From assembly GCA_022266195.1 (NCBI GenBank), contig WHVY01000007.1, positions 1,178,001 to 1,242,000 of the forward strand: 64,000 nt of DNA, read 5' to 3'. Below, piece by piece: positions 24,501 to 35,617 of this stretch. The stretch's first letter is position 1. Every line of letters starts with the position of its first letter. Both the position numbers and the translations under genes were made by a program. The notes beneath the pieces are model-generated. The model ran no database searches, was not told the DNA's origin, and worked only from the letters and a program-made list of their open reading frames with translations. The stretch comes from Tetranychus cinnabarinus (taxonomy: Eukaryota; Arthropoda; Arachnida; Trombidiformes; Tetranychidae).

Positions 24501-27500
24501 AAGCCAATCAAACTGAAATTCTTTACCAAAAACTCAAAGAATGGGTTAGTGAAGATTGTACAAGAACTTTGAATGATTACGTGGATAAACTTCAATAAGG
24601 AAAAATTATGTAACCCAGTTCATGGATGTAAACTCGCTAACTTTTTTTTGTAATATCGTCATTTTATGAGATTACCATTGTTCTCTGCATTTTATTCAGC
24701 TATTTGTAATTTGGAAAGCGTATTCAAAAACTTTTAAAAGTGTAAATTTATTTGCAATCAATAGGAATAAAAAAATGTGGAAGGAAAAGAAATCCTTTGC
24801 AAAAACAATGTTTCATTAAATGAAAACTTCGACTAATTATTTTCCATTGACAGGACAACTGAGGCCAATCTGATTTGCTTTCGAAATTGATATTCCTTTC
24901 GACTTAACATTTGATTGATCGTCCATACATTTTACAATAATCTTGAACATAATCAGAAGCTCTTTGAGTGACTCCAGAACATTCACTAACATCAAGCAGC
25001 ACTGAATTGGGTAAAATGTGAACCAATTGCTCGATATGTTCGTCTTTAATGCTCTCAGTGTTCTGTAAAGCAAGGTGCTTGAGGTTTGGATATTTCATAA
25101 GCAGCCTATTCAAATCATTCCAGTTGATTCGTTCAACGTCACAAAAATCTATTACTAAATCTTGCAAACATTCGTGTTTTAATGTTTCATCAACAGCAAA
25201 CCGATCAACTTGCATGATAATGTGGGCGCTTGTTAAATTTGGACATAAATGTATGAAATTGAAACCATAAAAAATCTTCTTCTCCTCCAAGGAACACAGT
25301 CTGAGTATTTTGGGCTTTTCAAATACTGGAGCTTGTAACAAATTGAATCTGTCATTATTGTCAATAGACGTATTTAGTAATTCAAGATTTGGGAAATAAT
25401 TTGCAAATCTTGCAACATCCATAAGAGAATCCACAGGTTCAGTGCACAATTGTTTTATTTTGAAACCATTTCGTACAATGTTTCGATCAATAAGAAAGCA
25501 GGGTAGCAATTCGAGTGTACTACAACATATTTCATTTGGTGCATCACGTGAACTTGAAATTTATTCTGACCAAATAGACATGAAGTCAAAATATTCAATT
25601 TAAATGAGATTTAAACAGATTCAACTGAAGGTAAATTAACACCAATGAAGACAATACAAAAAAGATACAAAAACTAGTTTAGTTCAAACAGACTGAATAT
25701 ACGACATTGCAGACTTTAAAAAGCTCGATATTTGCTACGTTTCAGTCAGTTAGAATCCATGATTCGCTAAAAGACTTCGATATTTCACCTCATTCATCCT
25801 TGGCTTGTAAATGAAATACTCATAAACGATACTTTAATGTTTATTTTCCATTTCATTCGACTAATAAATCTTCTGACTACAGGTACATGTATTTAGCAAA
25901 ACACTTTGTGAAAGTGTTTTGTTTCCAATGTTTTACTGAACCAAATAAAACATTTTTTTGACATTCGACCAAAATAAACAAAGACTTTCAAGAATTCAAA
26001 GTGGTTCAACTTTCTTCAGACCCAAATGTCTATCAATAAAGCTCAAAGCTATTTGGTTTCTTCATCTATTCTGATTTGTTTTTGTTATTCAATAGTTCAA
26101 TACTCCCTAATAAACTTAAGCTTTTTGTTGCTCATTAACTTGCTGACTCCTGAAGTGAGTTTATTTATGTTTGAGAAGTTTTCTTGAAAAATCGAGAGAA
26201 AATTTTGTTCATTTTATTTCGAGAAACATTTTAAACTCAACAAATTTTTACCAATGCTTCAGCATTGTTAATTGAGAAATACTGGTGTCAATTCATTTTA
26301 CTCTAAATTCACCATAATCTTCATGATTTTATTCAAAAAGAAAATAGATTTATCAGAATTTGGAGAATGTTTTCCTCCTTTTGATTATGAAGAAGCCAAC
26401 AAAAGTCAGTTTATTTATAGCATTTCTCTTTACATTGAATTATCGTTGATTAGACACACCCAAGACAAGTGTATCAAGGCTAATCTCAGATAGTCTGATT
26501 GAAAAGAGAACTCGAGTTTGTATCAAACTTTTCGTCTTCAACATGTTCGTTTCATGTTTTGTCTCCTGAAGATGCGATTTAACCAAACTCAATTGGCTCA
26601 TTTATCAGCCTTTAGCTGAATCATTTCTGTCTCTATTTAATGGACAAAATGTTTTTCACTTGAAACTCGATTCAACTTTCACTGCTTGACATGGCTTATA
26701 ATGTTGAAAAAAGTTTTCTCTACTTTTCCTTTTCTACTTATTTTTCGTAACGATATTCACATTATTTTACAAGTAAAGTTCCGTCTGAATCGAAGCAAGA
26801 GTTATTTCCATGGGATTACTTTTCTCTCGATTCTCTTCAAGGTTTTCCTTGCAAGTTCTGATAAAAGTATTCTTTCTTTCTCTTCTCTCACAGAATTTTG
26901 TTTCATCCATTTGTATTCCTATTTCATCATCAAGGTAATCACCCTGATGGTAGCTCACAGCAATACAAATATCATCTCTGATTAACATTACCATTTCTTT
27001 TTGTCTATCTTTTCACTTTTTTCTGCTATTCTCAGGTAATCATGATTACAATGAAAATATATTCATTGAGATCAGAAAAGGCAAAAGCCATTCTCAGTTG
27101 TCATAAATGTTCAACATTTCATGATTTATGAACATCATTTGAAAACACTTTTTTCTCCTTCTTTTTCAGATTTGACAATATCGATCATCAGATAGTTTAA
27201 AGAGATATAGAAGAAAGGAGAGAAAATGTCAATTGTCACCTGAATAAGTTGACGAATGGCCAACAAGAAAATCGTCGAAAAATTGATACAATTGTTACCA
27301 ACTTTGACTGTTAACAATTGTCAATAAGCATTTGAAAGAATCCATTTTTTGCCTCTTCTCGAGTTATGCAAATATCTAAATTTGTAAACTGTCTATTCTC
27401 AAGTCTCTAGTTCTTGACCATCTTTACAATGCTTGAGATTGACTGTAAAATTTGAACATTTCAATCGAAAGATTTTTTTTTCGTTTTCCATCATTTTCTG

Positions 27501-30058
27501 CATAAAATGGTTAAAAGAAGCATTTAATGAAATCTTTTTACCAACTACAGCTAGACGTAAAATTACATTAAATATTCCAGTGTTAAAGTTTGAAAGAAAA
27601 GTATATAAATTTTTTCTTCCCTTTCCCAACTCTGTCTGCTTTTATGTCTATTTAGTGTTGCTTTTTCATATTAAAAATAACTTTTCTTTGCTTTGCAATT
27701 AGGAAAAGGATATTTTAATAGGTAATTTACACTTCTCTTGGTTTGTTGTCTTTACCATTGTTGGCTATAAAAATCAGCCAAAAATGTGTAATCAAAAGTA
27801 ATTAGCTGTTCATCAATCCTAAATGATTAGTCTAATGATCATTTTCACATTATTATTAATACTTACAATTATGTCCTGTTGAATGAACTGAACCCTGACC
27901 GGCTTCAAGTAAATTATCGTATGAATTGAAGTTAAGATGAAGCGATTCATCGATTGTGGCAAGAGAAGAGTCCAAGTTGATGGGAGACTGGCGATCATTG
28001 CCGCACTGGGATCCATTGAAAGTCAGCCACTCTTTTTGATCTGATTAACAAAGAAATTGATTGATGTGAAAAGAACTTGAAATGCCTGAATCGCTTCGAA
28101 ATGAACCTTACCTGTATAAGTGAAATGGTCTGGCTTAGTGGCACGTTTAACAATTGTGTGACTTTCACCTTGGATAAGAAAGAAAAGGAAAAAAGTTTGA
28201 ATATTTTTTCACTGTTGTTCATTTTTTCAACATTTATTGACTTTTCAGTATTAATCAAAGTGAGTGATTGAAATTGAATAATTTATCTGTTGAATTGGGA
28301 AAATATTGAAATGAATTGTTATTTATTGTTATACAGTCAATTTAACTTTAATCAGTTCAATGATTGGTTGGAATCCATTGAAATGTTTATCTTTATTTTT
28401 TCGAAGGCAACATTTTCCTTCGACTTTGATTCCAATTGATTGTGATTAATTTCATTTGCAATGGCAGCTAAAAGGTAAAAAAATGAAATTCTCACTCAAC
28501 AATAATCTGCTAGTTTACCAACAAATGGCTCATGAAATTTACTGGCTCATGTCTTGAGTAATTGCTAATCAAGCCATACTAAACAGTTTAATGATTAATG
28601 TTTCTCTCGTTTTGATTTATTTGGTAAACAAGTACTTTAATAGTTTGATGGTTCTTTCAGTGTTTTAAAAGTCACTTTTTTGCACCACAAATCACTGATA
28701 ATTGTTGAAGGTATCTAATTTCAGGGGAAAATGCATTACAAGATGAGCTTCTTTTGTAACACTATCATGAGCCTCTCATCATTGATTGAACTTTCCTGTT
28801 TTCCTGAGCTTTTAACAGCTCTTAACATGAAAACAAAAGCCAAAGAGTTTCATTAACCCATTGATGAACAATTGATTGATTGACTCATTAGCATATGTCA
28901 ACAGTTTAATAAGGCAATGAACATGATTATCATCCTTTTCTTGCCATCATCAGAATATTGACTAAACAAAAAAAGTAAAAACTGTTTCATCTTCTTTCCC
29001 TCTTCCAGATTAGGATAAACTAATCTCTCATCAATCAACTAATTAACGGAATTGATGAATCATTTTCGCAACTTTTCTTAACTTTTCCCGAACTGCAAAT
29101 AAAGTGAAACCAGAAATAGTTTCATTGTTGATTGGAAAGGAAATGAATCCACAAATGGAAACATTGAAGGAACAGTTGCATTATTGATTCATTTCTCAAT
29201 GATGTTCATAATGAAATCGTAACTTGTTGGTTAACTGGGTAAAGATGCATCCTAATTGAGATAAATTGAACAATTTAATCTCATGATTGGTAATGAGGAA
29301 GGACAAAGGATGAAGATGCTAAGGAAGAAGGTTGAAAGATGAGGCAAAAAGACAAGTTCAAATAATAATGAAAATGAGCTGAAAGATGATAATGATTTGC
29401 GCATCTTTAGACTGAGAAAAACGTTAGACTAAATATAAAAGCTGAGAAGCAACAATGTTGGGCTCAATGCCATGGCCTTGTTTAGCATTGAACAATCCGC
29501 TTTGTGAACACAAAAAGAAATGAACAGCAAAAAAATGTAAACACTAACAATTTTCAACATTCATCTGGATTAACCAAGAAGCCTTTTTGATAATTTAATG
29601 ATGGATGATGATGCACATCTCGAGATTGTTGATAGATATTGAAAAATTATTCAATGATATTCAATTGTTGAATTTAGAATATCAATTTTTTTCCAATTCT
29701 TTTTTGCTTCTTCTTTGCTTTACTTTTCTTTTTCCCAGAATCTCTCATTCACTTGACCTTTTTATTGTTGATTAAAATTGATTTAAACTGTTGACTGTTC
29801 AATATTATCTGATGATGATAAATGCCTTTTTACTCAACAATATTTCAATTCAATTTTGATTTCATTGGAATCAATCAAGATTAAAGTGTTGATTGAAAAG
29901 TCAATGATGATGATTCGATTAAATTTTCACTCTTCGAGAAAAGTTGTAAAATTGAATGAAATGAAATTGCGTTTAAACTTACCAAATTGTGAACCAATTT
30001 CACCGTTAATTGTACTAATGAAAGTTGGCAAAAGAAGTGTCGACAAAATTAGAAGCAT
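21514..30058 (-). CDS. Carbonic anhydrase, alpha class, secreted and GPI-anchored (7 exons, 324 aa)
   Basis: Minus-strand exons 30058-29983, 28168-28112, 28040-27867, 23121-22967, 22514-22419, 22075-21854 and 21708-21514 join in phase at GT-AG sites. Exon 1 is a signal peptide (MLLILSTLLLPTFISTING). The core carries QSPINLD, the proton-shuttle histidine (STGHN), zinc ligands in QLHLHWG, the gate glutamate (GSEH), the third zinc histidine (VHFVH) and the substrate-site SLTTP. Cysteines at SQCGND and TPNCQEA match the disulphide of extracellular isoforms. The C-terminus after SDSGS is hydrophobic (ISLASIVFYLIIHILF), as in GPI-linked CA IV/XV types. It should hydrate CO2 to bicarbonate at the cell surface and keeps every catalytic residue. 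Intron 3 (4.7 kb) contains two foreign fragments. Confidence 0.93.
24317..24598 (+). pseudogene. N-terminal helix-turn-helix fragment of a Tc1/IS630-type transposase
   Basis: 93 residues from an ATG: FRKLIIQRFAEGDKIKLISDSLKLNYNTVSTVIKRYRKFG, then a basic linker (LPRGHRK) and a second helical part (LYQKLKEWVSEDCTRTLNDY). This is the plan of the paired helix-turn-helix region of Tc1/mariner and IS630-like transposases. No DDE catalytic domain follows: the frame stops at 24598. I read it as a truncated element inside the carbonic anhydrase intron, opposite in strand to that gene. A retained small DNA-binding protein is possible but unsupported. Confidence 0.6.
24904..25509 (-). pseudogene. Leucine-rich-repeat fragment of an F-box-like protein
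   Basis: 201 residues with repeated leucine-rich units: FPNLELLNTSID, CPNLTSAHIIMQ, HECLQDLVIDFCDVE, YPNLKHLALQNTESIKDEHI and LDVSECSGVTQRASDYV. The last units match the C-terminal LRRs of F-box/LRR proteins, which bind substrates for SCF ubiquitin ligases. No F-box is visible. The frame continues a little upstream (to about 25575) without an ATG before hitting a stop. It lies inside intron 3 of the carbonic anhydrase gene on the same strand. Most likely a partial or dying copy, though a nested gene with an unseen first exon is possible. Confidence 0.5.
28169..29982. other. Intron 1 of the carbonic anhydrase gene
   Basis: Bounded by a GTAAGT donor at the signal-peptide exon and a TCCAAG acceptor. 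No coding sequence seen inside. Confidence 0.6.
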
Positions 30059-30957
30059 AATTGGAAATGTAAATCCTTCAATTGCTATGTAATCCAATGT
30101 TTACTGATGAATTAATTGAATTGAAAACACTTATGTTTAGTTGATCATTTAAGGGTAAGACGATTGAACATTAATAGTTTATTGGAATTGATTGGATAAC
30201 TATTGAACAAAAAAAGGTGTTAATTTGTTGAATTACTTTTTCTTTTTCACTTTTCTGTTAACTTTAATAATAACATCATGTTGTATCATAATACTAGACA
30301 AGATAAGAAGTGAAAATTTTGTGTCAGATTTTTTCATCTCATCGTTTTAGCATCCTCTTAACCTCCTCCTCATCATCACAGTTTATACGTTTAAATACTC
30401 ATGCACCATCTATTGGGATGGAAATAAAGTTACTCCCAGTTGACTGATTAACAGGATAACTCTTTCATGTTTGATAGGTTAATAGTCAAGTCTCAAGAAA
30501 TGGTAGTTACTCAAAAGTTGATCAAATTTTCTCAAACCTTTTTTGTCTTCATAGTCATGTCTTAATCATTGAACACACTTTGAACTCTAAAAGTTTCTTA
30601 TTACTTGACGAGACGTCTCAAATCGAAGGCTAGTTTTATTGAAAAAGTGCCTCATGAGACCTCAGGATAAGCCAATCTCTCGATCTTTTGAACTATAGTC
30701 TTTCAATTAAAATAATGACTTCAGTTGAACAAAAGGATCGACTTTACTTCAGATTCTTCCTCAACTCAAACTCTAGACTAGGCTCTTAAATGAATTGCTT
30801 GTAGGTTAATCTCACAAATGTCAAATCCAGATTGAATTCTGATTTCGAAAGTATGCTATAGAAAGTGATTTAGCAATTTTCAAACTTTTTGCAATCTATT
30901 TTTCCTTTTAGAATAGTTGATTACATCAGATCATTTGTTTTTTTTGTAAAAAGTTAT
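30059..30957. other. Upstream region of the carbonic anhydrase gene
   Basis: Presumed promoter side of the minus-strand gene. No clear TATA box was identified. Octamer ACTCCCAG (reverse of CTGGGAGT) at 30432-30439. No gene seen. Confidence 0.35.
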
Positions 30958-31285
30958 TTTGTTTATCTTTTTATATGTTGTAGGTTTATTTTTTCAGTTC
31001 AATGTCAAGTATCAGGGATATAAAGGTTTCTATGAAAAAGCTTTGGAACTTGAAGATGCATTGACTGTTGTTGGTGTTATTGCAAAGGTAAGTTTTGCCA
31101 TGAAAAATGCTTCGTTCAATCGAATTGTTGAACATTTTCAATTGGATGGATGGTGGTGCCATCTTGTGGAGTACTTTTCAGATTGTCTCATATGCTTAAC
31201 ATGTGCAGTGCTTTACAAATGATTGAAAGATTAATTAGTGGTTACTTTTCATATCATGATTATTGTTTATGATTATTCATGAGTT
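30958..31285 (+). pseudogene. Inverted decayed copy of carbonic anhydrase exon 5 with flanking intron
   Basis: This plus-strand segment matches the minus-strand stretch of about 22540-22220, which includes exon 5. The shared sequence covers the intron tail TTATCTTTTTATATGTTGTAG, the exon end (EKALELEDALTVVGVIAK against EKALEHEDALTVIGVIAK), the GTAAGTTTTGCCATGAAAA donor region and intron beyond. Just after the acceptor, the third zinc-ligand codon CAT is TAT. About 8 extra bases then break the frame, so it could not give a working exon. No other carbonic anhydrase exon was found nearby. It is a local inverted duplication upstream of the parent gene rather than a second gene. Confidence 0.8.
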
Positions 31286-31460
31286 GCAATAGGTTATTGA
31301 TTATATTGGCCAGAATGAATGGTCTCAAAAATAGTTGTTCGTTTATTTGATGACTGAGCTTCAAAACCTAGCTTAAGATATGTAAGTAGTATAAAATAGC
31401 CATTTATGGCTCAACGCGAAACCGGTTATAATAAAAAGTTTAAATGAAAATAACAATTGA

Positions 31461-32147
31461 TTACTTAACTTGATTTATTGAAACAAGTTGTACCCAAGTG
31501 AGACCTTGGATATCAATAATCTTTTCGTCGAAAATTACTTTATGAGAATTTGTTCTCATTGCCCCAACTTCTTTTTTCAATGAATAAACCATTGCATTGA
31601 GATTTACAACTAAATAAACGTGCATATCAATTTTTTCACCAAAACCTTTAAAAATGGATCCGAAAAAACTCATGGTTGACTCTGGATCAGTTTGAACTTC
31701 TGCATCAGCTTTCTAAACAGATAAATCCATTGGTTGCATCCATTGATCTCCATTGTTCTGTTCGTTTTCTTCAATGAAGTTTTCAATGTACTGCGGCAAA
31801 TTTGACGGTAGCTCAGCGGATGATGATATTTCGTTCTCCATTGAACTGAATGTCATTGTATCATCATTCCAGAATACATCGCAGTCTATGTGTTCAGGCA
31901 AGGACGCTGTGGGTCTTTGTTTACCACAGTTTGTTTTCCCACATTTACACGCGCATTAATCCTCTTCTTCATCGCTCGAATGTTCACCAGGTTGTAAACC
32001 TCAATCACCGCTATTAACAAGCGAACCGCCATACACTCCACCAAAAGAACAACCAGAAGCCCCACCAAGTAATCCGCCAGTAACACCAGAACTAGCAGAA
32101 GCTCTTGCTCTAGAGCAAAGCCCAAGTGTACAAGAGCGGTGTGCCAG
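31461..32147 (-). pseudogene. Unknown protein, pseudogene with three in-frame stops
   Basis: One minus-strand frame can be followed for about 680 bp through a TGA, a TAA and a TAG to a final stop at 31461. It reads as a Gly/Ser-rich part (GGASGCSFGGVYGGS), an acidic patch (EHSSDEEED), a Cys-rich motif (CACKCGKTNCGKQR), an acidic region (IENFIEENEQNNGDQW) and a last part from MSFFGSIFKGFGEK to the end. The Cys motif recalls CXC-type DNA-binding domains or Cys-rich tails of transposases, but I cannot assign a family. A proline-rich frame on the opposite strand (PGCKPQSPLLTSEPPYTPPK) is less likely. Confidence 0.4.
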
Positions 32148-35102
32148 GGTGGGCTGTTTATAGTCTACTTAAGGCATGAAAATTATAAATTAACAATCAA
32201 TAATCGAAAAGTGTGCTATCTTGTTAATTTTTATTACTACTGTATTTGCGTCGGTTGGAATACTTCAAAGAAAGTGAAAGGAACGACTTTGAAAACATTA
32301 CCCACTGATTCTGCAATTTTTATTGATCATTTGATACCAAAATCATCTATCAATATGTATTGTTAGGTTTTCATTAAAAAATTGGAAAAAAATGTTTGCT
32401 TTACATTCGTCGCTATGTAAAATGTAGAAGTTCCTTCGGCTACACAAATCCTTTTATCAACATTATCTGCAAACTCATTGAAAGATACTTCAGATATAGT
32501 GATTATACGGGATAACATATTTTGTCTGGCAATGTGGCCAACTTAAACTCAAAAGTCAAAGTTTTTGCCCATAGTTCTTGAGAAGAAAAGAGTTCAGGAA
32601 CAATTTTTTCTTCCCTTTACTTTATACCTTCAGATGGCAGCACTGAAGCTACTCAAACTACAGATTTTACCAAAACTCTGAAATTTCAACTCTGATCAAG
32701 CTTTCGAAAAACTTCACGTGTCATTTTAGTACAGTTGAATGGTAACATTTTCAAAGCTTACTATGGACATTATGATTTACTCCGAGATTAACATCTGCTT
32801 CTTAATTAGCAGTTATCTTGCTGAGAAAGAATAAAACAAGAGCAAAACAAGAATGAGATTAATGAATAACCATTCATCTTTCTGCATAAAACATTGACCT
32901 GATAGACAGATACAAAGCTATAACTCTGTTTGCATAATTTTGAATCACTGCATGTTGCAAATATTTTAGTCCGTAGTAAAATTGTTAATTAGTCAATACA
33001 ATAATTGTGAAAAAGTGGTGATTGCGAGTGTTGCCATTCTCGATTTTCTCTCATGAAAATTTTTGGACTCAGTTTCAATGCCCATACAAACCTTGTTAAG
33101 TTTCTACTCTTTACTCGAAAGTCAGATTTTGTATCAGTTCTCCTTTATTAAATAAAACGGAATGGAACTTGGTGATAGATTACTCATTTGGTTGATCAGA
33201 TTTTACTTTGAATTAATGAAAAGAATAGATTGAATGCTTTTTCGATAAGTTTATTAATCTAAAATGAAAGTTAATCTATATGTACTAAACATTGGAGTTT
33301 CCGTTAAACTCGTCATTCAAAAAAGTTGAAAAACGTCGCAGGGTCTATCCATTTTGCGAAGGAATCTTATGATTATAAGATTATTAATTAGAAGTCTCTT
33401 CACCTTAAAGACTTATCTAGTCATCATCAGTCCTACATCAATGATGCATTTTCAATTATCCATTGAAAAAGACTTACCTTAAAGCCATCAATATTCAGTT
33501 TTCTTATGCTCAGATCAGATAAAAACAGTTGAATCCAATAGACAATAAAATGAATTTGAGTTGAAACAAGAGTAATACATTATTTATTAAGAATAAATGA
33601 TTATGTTTTAATAAACTTCAAGTATTTTCATGTAAATTTGTAATTCGTATAATTACATTTTTCATATCGTTCTCTTTCTATATCAGCAAAGAAAAACAAG
33701 AAAAAGCTTAAATCATTACAATTCATGACGCAGTTGTCGGAAAATGAATATATTAATGGATATAAAAAGAGATTCCCGAAGAGCCAGAAAAATAAATGAA
33801 CCAGTTATCGAGCGAAAAGCAAAAATTCTAGTCAAGATTTGAAGATTTCCAAAAATTTCGTTTTACTTCTTTAAAAGTTAGGAACCAAACGTTTTCGGTA
33901 GCAGCCCCAGTTTTTCAAGAGCATCATTCATCTTATCAAATTTGAATTTACTCTGGATTCAACCTTAACTTGTTGTATTCACATTGAAGATAATCAGAAC
34001 TTTTACATCATTAAGATCTGATTATACTTTGAGTATCTTTGACCTGAATTTTGTTACCAAAAAAGTTGACTTTTTAAGTTGAGTCACAATGTGAACGAAA
34101 TTTTTGAACGCTTTAAATGTCCATTTGACTTTGCTGAACTGATAATCCATTTTAACCTGCGCTTCAAAGCTCGAGTCCAAAGAAGCGAAAAAAACTTTCC
34201 CTTTTATTTTTATTGAGCATTTCATTTGTCGGCGTCGAGAGTCTTTGCTATTGATCCTTGCCAATCCAATTGGCTTAAAAAAGAGTTAAAAGTTCCAGAT
34301 GTGATTCATCAGTTTCCAAGTTCACTCGTCATGGAACAACTATCCAATAAAACTGTTGTTATCATGGAATAATTTTTTCGTCCATTTTCATTCAACATTT
34401 TCTTTTCACCAACTTTTGATTCTTCTTTGACTTTGAAAGGCAGACAACATCAGCACCGATTGGAATCAGAATTGTGGTTGTTCAGGTGAATTCAATCATA
34501 GAATATTCAACTTGAACTATTTGAAAGTTAATTACATTTTCGCTCTCTACCTTTGCCTTGAAACTTGTTTGCCCATTGATCACAAGACTTGATTTGAACC
34601 TTTTCAAATCTTCTTTATGCAATGTTGTTACTTTCATTATTCAGGGAAAAATGTAAGTAATACCAAGATGATAATAGAAGAAGAAGAAAAAAATGCTTCA
34701 CAAAGAATTGGAATTTTTTTACTTTTATTCATCTTTTTTCTTCATTCTTCATCTTGTTCATTCTAATAATCTCTTGCCTCGGGAATCCATTCCATGAGTA
34801 GAAACTTTTTTCCCCGCTAAACTCAACTCAATAAATGTGTCTGTATCTGGTATCATCACAGCCTGCTTCAGGCCATGGAACCTTGCTTATCACTTGTTCA
34901 TCGGGAACATTTTTTTTCAACACTTTCGATGTTCGAAGAAGAAAAATGAAAATTCATTCAACTCTCAAGTCAGTCATTTACAAACATGATGTTTCCAATA
35001 ATTTTCAACAATTTTCTTCATCTTTCAATTTTCATTTACATTTTCACCTTGATTTTTCTTCGTTTTTCATTTCCATTGTTTTCTCAGCTTGAACCGAAAC
35101 TT
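32148..35102. other. Intergenic
   Basis: About 3 kb with no coding sequence I can support; short frames here lack family resemblance and splice context. Confidence 0.4.
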
Positions 35103-35617
35103 TCATCTAATAAGGAACCAAGTTATAAGCATAGGCACCATTGATGATAGATAAAAGTAGTTGACGATTCCAGCAAATCTACAAAATAGACTGGAACCAT
35201 GAGGATGGCTGGCACATTTGAGACGTTCAGAGGTTGATGTTGCACCGCCTTGCATTGCAGCCGGATTCTCACCTCCATTAAGCACATGAACATGGGTCAA
35301 GGCGGGTTTGGCGTAATGTGATGGAAGTGAAGTTGAGGTTAACCTACAAGTGTAGTTTCCCGAGTCGGATGTTGTTGCACTGTTGATCAAAAGATTGGAA
35401 ATCATGAGTTTGTTTCCTGAAGGCGAAGACAATTGCGAAGACGTCAGCTTGGCACCACGTCCATTGGAATCGTAGTTGATTATTTGATCACTGTGTTGCC
35501 ATATTATCAACGAATTGGATTCCGGGTCGGGAATGTAATTGATTAAACAGGTTAAATTAATGTTGGCACCTTTTTTCAAGTACAAATTGGCTCCTTGGGT
35601 AATGACGGTTTTCAAGG
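35103..35617 (-). CDS. Terminal exon of a Dpr-family immunoglobulin cell-surface protein
   Basis: The exon opens after a CATTTTAG acceptor at 35618 and ends with TGA at 35103, about 170 residues. It contains one immunoglobulin domain: cysteine in INLTCLINY, tryptophan in IIWQHSD, and DSGNYTC. The Dpr hallmark HVLNGGENPAAMQ follows, then a hydrophobic end (YLSSMVPMLITWFLI) suited to a GPI anchor. Dpr proteins pair with DIP partners at neuronal surfaces to set synaptic specificity. The second Ig domain of Dpr proteins sits at this position; the first would be in exons at higher coordinates. Those were not found up to 64000, so introns are long and probably include the transposon at 37.9-47.7 kb. 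Confidence 0.85.

Larger units (their letters stand above)
23122..27866. other. Large intron 3 of the carbonic anhydrase gene
   Basis: This 4.7-kb intron separates the QSPINLD exon from the HLHWG exon. It contains a plus-strand transposase fragment (24317-24598) and a minus-strand leucine-rich-repeat fragment (24904-25509). The rest shows no coding sequence. Confidence 0.7.

Noticed and set aside
30958..31222. A second carbonic anhydrase gene on the plus strand
   Set aside because: Only one exon is present, with a frame break and a lost zinc ligand; the flanking intron also matches the parent, so it is a duplicated fragment.
31461..32147. Selenoprotein or stop-readthrough explanation for the in-frame stops
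   Set aside because: Three different stop codons (TGA, TAA, TAG) occur, which fits decay better than recoding.
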